Source of the DNA: an uncultured Blautia sp.
Lineage (GTDB): Bacteria; Bacillota; Clostridia; Lachnospirales; Lachnospiraceae
Direction: 5' to 3'
Length of the DNA: 64,000 bases
NCBI RefSeq assembly: GCF_934372025.1
Contig: NZ_CAKROJ010000007.1
Span: forward strand, 13,289-77,288
The position numbers and the translations under genes were made by a program. Shown here in pieces: positions 59,054 to 64,000 of the stretch; the stretch's first letter is position 1, and the number at the start of each line of letters is the position of its first letter. The notes beneath the pieces were generated by a model. It was not told where the DNA came from. It saw only the letters and a list, made by a program, of their open reading frames with translations, and ran no database searches.

Positions 59054-59400
59054 CTGCTGTTGTCAGCCTTTCTGTTAGCTCTGATGGTCAATGCAAGACA
59101 TCTGTTTTACGGAATCTCTATGCTGAAAAAATACGAACGTACAGGATGGAAAAAGTTTTATCTGATCTATGGAATGTGTGATGAATCCTTCAGTATAAAC
59201 TGTACGGTCACTCCACCGGAAGATGTGGATCGGGGATGGTTCATGTTTTTCGTCACACTTTTAAATCATCTGCACTGATCGGACTGATAATTCCGACAAT
59301 CTGCCTGTTCATATTTGGAAGCCAAAGCTTTATTATTCCGTCTATGGCACTGATTATTGTCTGTTTTATGGCATTGAAAAACATTTACAGCCGGAGGTAA
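59054..59400 (+). pseudogene. azlC remnant with N-terminal truncation and internal deletion
   Basis: Starts inside the AzlC sequence (A-F-L-L-A-L-M-V-N-A-R-H-L-F-Y-G), continues through C-D-E-S-F-S and T-L-L-N-H, then jumps in another frame to S-A-L-I-G-L-I-I-P-T-I-C-L-F-I-F-G and ends Y-S-R-R-stop. About 50 codons are missing around 59270, and the N-terminal third is absent. The remaining sequence is clear AzlC, so the loss is recent. Confidence 0.8.
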
Positions 59401-59407
59401 ACGAATC

Positions 59408-59732
59408 ATGACAACTACACAGAGTATCATTACCATTATAGCCGTTGTGCTGGGAACTATGGTGACCAGATTTCTGCCATTTCTGATTTTTCCAGAAGGA
59501 AAGACACCACCTGTTTTTATTCAGCACATGAGAAAGGTGCTTCCTTATGCAGTAATCAGTCTGCTGATTATTTACTGCCTGAAAGATGTACCAGCAAGCA
59601 CCACCCATGGTCTTCCAGAGGCTATTGCAATCCTTTTTATCATAGTACTGCATAAATGGAAGAAAAACACCTTGTTATCCATCGCCGGCGGAAACTATAT
59701 TGTATATGATCCTTGTGCAAAGGATATTGTAA
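59408..59732 (+). pseudogene. azlD with a one-base frameshift near its end
   Basis: The first 95 codons read as a good AzlD (T-I-I-A-V-V-L-G-T-M-V-T-R-F-L-P-F, then H-K-W-K-K-N-T-L-L-S-I-A-G-G). One extra A in GGAAAC at 59692–59694 shifts the frame; removing it restores G-G-T-I-L-Y-M-I-L-V-Q-R-I-L and a TAA at 59730–59732, the family's normal end. As it stands the frame runs on for 27 foreign codons into the next gene's end. Confidence 0.8.
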
Positions 59733-59772
59733 TTCTGCAGATTCACTCACTATCCTTCCCCGCCAGACTCCT
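59731..59772. repeat. 42-bp direct repeat, right copy
   Basis: One mismatch to 58443–58484. It contains the end of the FAD oxidoreductase gene and begins exactly at the former azlD stop. The two copies bracket a 1.25-kb block (DUF3592 gene, azlC and azlD remnants). Confidence 0.85.
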
Positions 59773-61128
59773 CGCAATCTGTCTTGCAACATATACTCCG
59801 CTTGCCGAGGCATGAGACAGCGAATGGGTAATACCACTGCCGTCGCCAATAATATACAGTCCTTCGTGACGAGTCATCAGGTTATGATCCAGTTCTACTT
59901 CCATATTGTAGAATTTCACCTCTACACCATACAGTAAAGTATCATCGCTGGCCGTTCCCGGTGCGATTTTGTCCAGAGCATAGATCATCTCAATAATGCC
60001 ATCCAGCAGACGTTTTGGAAGAACAAGACTCAGATCACCTGCCGCCGCGTTTAAGGTTGGAACCGTAAAAGATTCGCTGATTCTTTCTTCTGTACTTCTG
60101 CGTCCTCTGATCAAATCTCCAAAACGCTGGACGATCACACCTCCACCCAGCATATTGCTTAATCTGGCAATGCTTTCTCCATATCCATTAGAATCTTTGA
60201 ATGGCTCTGAAAAATGCTTTGCAACCAACAACGCAAAGTTTGTATTATTGGTCTGTTTCGCCGGATCCTCATAGCTGTGTCCGTTAACAGTAACAATACC
60301 ATTCGTATTTTCGTTTACAACTTCACCCTTTGGATTCATGCAGAATGTACGCACCATATCTTCATATTTTGAAGTTCTGTATACAATCTTGCTTTCATAT
60401 AATTCATCGGTCAGATGAGCAAAAATACCGGCTGGAAGTTCTACACGGACTCCAATATCCACGCGGTTTGAATTTGTATTAATATCCAGATCTCGACATA
60501 CCTGCTCCATCCATTTACTTCCACTACGTCCTGCGGAAATCACACATTCTTTTCCATCATAATAAGAATCTCCATGATAGATCCGATATCCGCCATCCAG
60601 TTTTTCCACTTTATCAATGAAACAGTTGAAATGAAAAGCAACCTTATCTTTCAAGTGATCATACAAATGTTCCAAAACAATATAGTTGATATCTGTTCCC
60701 AGATGTCGAACAGAAGCATCCAATAAATGTAAGCCATTTTGCATGCAGCGTGTCTTCAGGCTTGATCCGGCAGTAGAATACAGTTTTGTTCCTTCTCCGC
60801 CAAAAGCAAGATTGATCTTATCTACATATTTCATAAGTTCTAATGCAGATTTTTTGCCGATATATTCATACAGCGTTCCACCAAAATCGTTGGTGATGTT
60901 ATATTTACCATCTGAAAATGCACCAGCTCCGCCAAAACCGCTCATGATAGAACAGTTCTTACAATGAATACAAGATTTCACCTTGTCACCATCAATTGGA
61001 CAATGGCGTTTTGTCAGTTCGTTTCCCATCTCAAAAACAGCAATACTCAGGTCTGGTCTTTTTTCCAATAATTCATATGCAGTAAAGATTCCTCCTGGTC
61101 CTGCACCTACAATCACTACATCATACAT
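59743..61128 (-). CDS. FAD-dependent oxidoreductase (NAD(P)/FAD family)
   Basis: A 461-residue flavoprotein. FAD-binding G-A-G-P-G-G near residue 9, conserved C-x2-C-x2-C-S near 53 (C-I-H-C-K-N-C-S-I-M), S-G-F-G-G-A-G near 65 and a late G-D-G-S-G near 430. It matches the large group of Firmicutes 'FAD-dependent dehydrogenases' of unknown substrate. Start at 61128 with TGGAGG upstream; an upstream TTG frame is rejected. Its C terminus has been duplicated by the 42-bp repeat. Confidence 0.85.
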   Translation of the reverse strand: MYDVVIVGAGPGGIFTAYELLEKRPDLSIAVFEMGNELTKRHCPIDGDKVKSCIHCKNCSIMSGFGGAGAFSDGKYNITNDFGGTLYEYIGKKSALELMKYVDKINLAFGGEGTKLYSTAGSSLKTRCMQNGLHLLDASVRHLGTDINYIVLEHLYDHLKDKVAFHFNCFIDKVEKLDGGYRIYHGDSYYDGKECVISAGRSGSKWMEQVCRDLDINTNSNRVDIGVRVELPAGIFAHLTDELYESKIVYRTSKYEDMVRTFCMNPKGEVVNENTNGIVTVNGHSYEDPAKQTNNTNFALLVAKHFSEPFKDSNGYGESIARLSNMLGGGVIVQRFGDLIRGRRSTEERISESFTVPTLNAAAGDLSLVLPKRLLDGIIEMIYALDKIAPGTASDDTLLYGVEVKFYNMEVELDHNLMTRHEGLYIIGDGSGITHSLSHASASGVYVARQIARSLAGKDSE

Positions 61129-61246
61129 TTTGTTTTCCTCCAAAAATACATTTATCCACCGTTATTTTTAATTATAGCATCTTCGCAATTTCCTTGCATT
61201 ATTAACTGCAAATATGTTGCTGCTGACAAAGAAAAAGAGACCGTAG

Positions 61247-62587
61247 TTAACGATGGGGGGCAACATCAGTCGGCCATGACCTTCTGAGAGCCACATAGGA
61301 TATTAAGAAATTTGCAAGCCATCCAGCCGGTACAGCAAGCCATACAAATGCAATCCCAAAACGAGGTGCAAAAATCAAAGCAACAGAAAGACGAATCGCC
61401 AGATTCACCATATTTGCAATGAGAAACGGACGCATGATTCCGAGACCACGAAGGACTCCATCCGTTGCCATTTTGATTCCCATAAAGATAAAGAAATAAC
61501 CGAGCCATCTCATATAATCCCCAGATACCTGATAGGCCAGGGCTGTTCCGTCTTTACCAAGAAACAGCGAGGAAATTTGCGTGTGGAGCGTTTCAATTAT
61601 AATGAAGGCAAGGACTGCAAAACACACGTCCAATACTAATGCAGCCTGGTAGCCTTTTTTGATACGCCGTGGTTTGTTTGCACCGAGGTTCTGGGAAACA
61701 TATGGTGAAACTGCATTACCGATGGATACAAAAATCAGAGAAAAAACATTCTCAACCCGCATTGTCGCCGAATACCCCGCAAGTGCCTGTGTACCGAAAG
61801 GATTTACAACTGCCTGTACGATCATCATGCCGATGGACACTGTAGACTGCTGAAGAACCGAAGGCACAGCAATTTGAAACATGGAAAGTAACTCCTGCCT
61901 GTCAAACCAGTCAAAGTGACTTTTATATCGCCGCATCCGATGGAAGAAAATTAAAAGTGAAAACACGGCCGAGATGCCTTGTGCAATCAAGGTTGCAAGC
62001 GCCGCACCGAACACGCCGAGATCAAGACCGGCTACCATCCAAAGGTCCATAAAGATATTTAAGATTGACGAAAATATCAGGAGTCCCAGTGGAATTTTTG
62101 ATTCTCCTATAGAAGTAAACATCGTTGAAAGAATGTTATACATAAACAGAAACGGAAAGCCCACAAAATAGACCCGCAAATACAATACTGCGTCATCCAG
62201 TATATCGGCAGGGGTTTGCAGCGCACTCATCATCGAGCGGGAAAAGCAAAAGCCAAAAACACCAAGGACTATGCTTAGAATTAAAAAGCTAAGCAAGGAC
62301 GTTGACACAATGGTTTTCATTTTTCCATACTCCCTGGCACCAAAGTAGCGGCTCACGAGTACCCCGGCGCCGACACCTGCCCCCAGCGCCACACAAATGA
62401 AAACATTGGTCAGTGCTGCACAGGCACCGACAGCTGCAAGTGCGGATGACCCCACAAACTGACCGACGATAATAGAATCTGCCATATTATATATTTGCTG
62501 AAAAAAGCTGCCTAGAATCATCGGCATTGCAAAAACCGTCAGCGCTTTAAGAGGCGCATCTGTAATCAAATACTCATCTTTTGACAT
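61247..62587 (-). CDS. MATE-family efflux transporter
   Basis: A 446-residue MATE protein: A-M-P-M-I-L-G-S-F-F-Q-Q-I-Y-N-M-A-D near residue 20 and V-G-Q-F-V-G-S-S-A-L-A-A-V. Closest in style to the NorM/DinF-like group of Clostridia. GGAGGAAAGAG precedes the start. Divergent from an Lrp gene, with a 189-bp gap. Confidence 0.9.
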   Translation of the reverse strand: MSKDEYLITDAPLKALTVFAMPMILGSFFQQIYNMADSIIVGQFVGSSALAAVGACAALTNVFICVALGAGVGAGVLVSRYFGAREYGKMKTIVSTSLLSFLILSIVLGVFGFCFSRSMMSALQTPADILDDAVLYLRVYFVGFPFLFMYNILSTMFTSIGESKIPLGLLIFSSILNIFMDLWMVAGLDLGVFGAALATLIAQGISAVFSLLIFFHRMRRYKSHFDWFDRQELLSMFQIAVPSVLQQSTVSIGMMIVQAVVNPFGTQALAGYSATMRVENVFSLIFVSIGNAVSPYVSQNLGANKPRRIKKGYQAALVLDVCFAVLAFIIIETLHTQISSLFLGKDGTALAYQVSGDYMRWLGYFFIFMGIKMATDGVLRGLGIMRPFLIANMVNLAIRLSVALIFAPRFGIAFVWLAVPAGWLANFLISYVALRRSWPTDVAPHR

Positions 62588-62776
62588 TATCTTACTCTTT
62601 CCTCCATCCGAATCAATTTTATATCTTCTAAATGCAAGCTATAAGTTACGTTATGTAATAATTATAGGTAGCTATAACAGTCAAGTCAAGCTTCTGTTTA
62701 CTTTTAGTAATATGAATGATATGATATTTAAGAAAAAATGATATCCAGCGAATATTATTTTACAGGAGGAATACTT

Positions 62777-63235
62777 ATGTACCTGGACGGTTTAGATAAA
62801 CTGGATCAGAAGATTATCCAGTTACTGATAGAAAATGCACGCATCTCTTACTCTGATATTGGTGAAGAAATCGGGATTTCCAGAGTCGCAGTAAAAGCCC
62901 GGATTCAGGCTTTGGAGAAAAAAGGCGTAATTGAAGAATATACAACGATAATAAATCCACAAAAAATCAGCGGTGCTGTGTCATGCTATTTTGAGATTGA
63001 AACAAAACCTGAGCATCTGCCACAGGTAACAAATCTATTATACCAAAATGATATAGTTACACAAATTTACCGTGTCACTGGAAGGGACAGGCTTCATGTA
63101 CATGCCGTTGCTTCATCTAGTGATGAAATGGAGCTCTTTCTGCACAATGTCATTGATCCTCTGCCTGGTATTGTCAGCTGCAGCTGCAATACAATCTTAT
63201 CACGTATTAAAGATATTAAAGGGTTACGGCTATAG
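62777..63235 (+). CDS. Lrp/AsnC-family transcriptional regulator
   Basis: A 152-residue regulator: HTH in residues 5–60 (Y-S-D-I-G-E-E-I-G-I-S-R-V-A-V-K near 29) and a RAM/AsnC ligand domain about 70–150 with I-Y-R-V-T-G-R-D-R-L-H-V near 96. Start at 62777 has AGGAGGAATAC upstream; the longer frame is rejected. It may respond to an amino acid. Azl or MATE genes nearby are possible targets but unproven. Confidence 0.9.
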   Translation: MYLDGLDKLDQKIIQLLIENARISYSDIGEEIGISRVAVKARIQALEKKGVIEEYTTIINPQKISGAVSCYFEIETKPEHLPQVTNLLYQNDIVTQIYRVTGRDRLHVHAVASSSDEMELFLHNVIDPLPGIVSCSCNTILSRIKDIKGLRL

Positions 63236-63253
63236 AATATGTAAAAAAAGACA

Positions 63254-63342
63254 CTCCCCGGCATACTGCGGACGTTTCCTTGAAGTAAAATCTATTGCAG
63301 TCACACGTCCTTGCTGTCCCTATTATAAGTCATGCCGGGGAG
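63254..63342 (-). terminator. Long nested hairpin between lrp and malic enzyme genes
   Basis: Outer stem CTCCCCGGCAT/ATGCCGGGGAG (63254–63264 with 63332–63342) encloses an inner GGACGT/ACGTCC (63270–63275 with 63305–63310). On the minus strand the structure is followed by TCTTTTTTTAC, so it works as the terminator of the malic enzyme gene. The 67-base loop is unusually long. Confidence 0.6.
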
Positions 63343-63376
63343 AATTGCCTATCTTAATTATTAAATTGTATGTCTT

Positions 63377-64000
63377 TTAAATACGGGCTACACCGGTTCT
63401 CTTTGCTGCCTCAGCAACCGCTTTGGCTACTGCCGGTCCTACTCTCTTATCAAATGCCTTCGGAATGATATATTCCGGAGAAAGTTCCTCATCTGTGATC
63501 AGATTAGCAAGTGCTTCAGACGCTGCCAGCTTCATCTCGTCATTGATCTCTTTTGCTCTCACATCAAATGCACCACGGAAGATTCCAGGGAAAGCAAGTA
63601 CATTGTTAATCTGGTTCGGGAAATCACTTCTTCCTGTAGAAACAACTTTTGCTCCGCCTGCCTTTGCATCATCCGGGAAGATCTCCGGAGTCGGGTTTGC
63701 GCATGCAAAAACAACTGCATCTTTGTTCATAGTCTTAACCATCTCTGTTGTAACTGCTCCCGGTGCGGAAACACCGATAAATACATCTGCGCCGACCAGC
63801 ATATCTGCAAGAGAACCGGATTTTTTAGCCAGGTTGGTAACTTTAGCCATTTCATCTTTGATCGGATTCATACCTTCCGGGCGTCCCTCATAGATTGCAC
63901 CCTTTCTGTCGCAGAGGGTGATATTCTTAAATCCGGCTGTGAGAAGCAGACGAGCGATAGAGATTGCTGCTGCTCCTGCTCCGTTCATTACAACATGGAC
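63377..64000 (-). CDS. NAD(P)-dependent malic enzyme, C-terminal part (partial)
   Basis: The frame is open to the right window edge (V-H-V-V-M-N-G-A-G…), so only about 207 C-terminal residues are seen. NAD-binding N-G-A-G-A-A-A near the start, F-A-C-A-N-P-T-P-E-I-F near 100, and V-S-T-G-R-S-D-F-P-N-Q-I-N-N-V-L-A-F-P-G-I-F-R-G-A split over 118–142 are typical of oxaloacetate-decarboxylating malic enzymes. It makes pyruvate from malate. Confidence 0.95.
   Translation of the reverse strand, partial: VHVVMNGAGAAAISIARLLLTAGFKNITLCDRKGAIYEGRPEGMNPIKDEMAKVTNLAKKSGSLADMLVGADVFIGVSAPGAVTTEMVKTMNKDAVVFACANPTPEIFPDDAKAGGAKVVSTGRSDFPNQINNVLAFPGIFRGAFDVRAKEINDEMKLAASEALANLITDEELSPEYIIPKAFDKRVGPAVAKAVAEAAKRTGVARI

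Noticed and set aside
63072..63380. 102-codon plus-strand frame with cysteine-rich end
   Set aside because: Starts inside lrp with no ribosome binding site; only the end looks protein-like. Kept as a finding about the structure, not as a gene.
1..64000. CRISPR array, rRNA or tRNA genes, replication origin
   Set aside because: No regularly spaced repeats, tRNA cloverleaf/T-loop patterns or DnaA-box clusters were noticed by eye; a tRNAscan or CRISPR search was not possible here.

Overview
The window looks like chromosomal DNA from a gut-type Lachnospiraceae (Blautia/Dorea/Ruminococcus-like Clostridia). The support is an AT-leaning composition, strong AGGAGG-type ribosome binding sites, BspA-like leucine-rich repeat protein, YesM/YesN sensor pairs, non-lipobox RbsB-type binding proteins, PadR–DUF2812 and AzlCD pairs, three MATE pumps, and corrinoid methyltransferases of the acetogen type. 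The genus is an inference. No rRNA, tRNA, CRISPR array or phage module is visible. Both edges cut genes: a TetR regulator on the left and a malic enzyme on the right.

Layout. 1–5.4 kb: end of a TetR regulator, a two-domain L-rhamnose mutarotase, a DUF2284 protein, and an AAA-ATPase/PDDEXK gene split by a complete ~2.0-kb IS200/IS605-family element (tnpA + tnpB). 5.5–12 kb: glucose-6-phosphate isomerase, a GNAT enzyme, small ORFs, an XRE regulator and a large secreted BspA-like protein. 12–23.6 kb: a corrinoid-dependent quaternary-amine demethylation locus. One minus-strand unit encodes a methyl-THF:corrinoid methyltransferase, a corrinoid protein, an MFS carrier and a non-pyrrolysine MttB homologue, followed by an OpuC-type ABC importer. 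The divergent plus-strand unit encodes DUF1638, a second corrinoid protein, a HutC-type GntR regulator and a ferredoxin/ASKHA corrinoid activator. 23.6–32.7 kb: RbsABC-type sugar importer plus a histidine kinase, an AraC-type response regulator and a second, membrane-tethered sugar-binding protein, ending in a MATE pump.

33–46 kb: cation/proton antiporter–glycerate kinase pair, a GH172 (DUF2961) enzyme, azlCD, an MBL hydrolase, a flavodoxin-like reductase, and a cluster of small genes. In that cluster a peptide deformylase gene carries a 78-bp in-frame insertion with a TAG stop, next to a truncated methyltransferase. A D-2-hydroxyacid dehydrogenase and an AlsT-type Na+/amino-acid symporter with a terminator in its leader follow. 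46–56 kb: HD protein, MATE pump, and an eight-gene sugar operon that resembles the E. coli allose (als) layout with two added isomerases: RpiR, hexulose/pentulose-phosphate 3-epimerase, XylB kinase, SBP–ATPase–permease, 6-phospho-3-hexuloisomerase and a TIM-barrel isomerase. 56–64 kb: DUF2812–PadR, NrnA-like DHH phosphatase, DUF3592, decayed azlCD remnants between 42-bp direct repeats, an FAD oxidoreductase, MATE pump, Lrp regulator and malic enzyme.

The strongest candidate for an undescribed system is the 12–23.6 kb demethylation/transport locus: its parts are known families, but its substrate is open and its importer appears to be built in. Secondary candidates are the TnpB with a moved catalytic glutamate and missing zinc-ribbon cysteines, the short in-frame insertion in the deformylase gene, and the 42-bp repeat-flanked azlCD relic.
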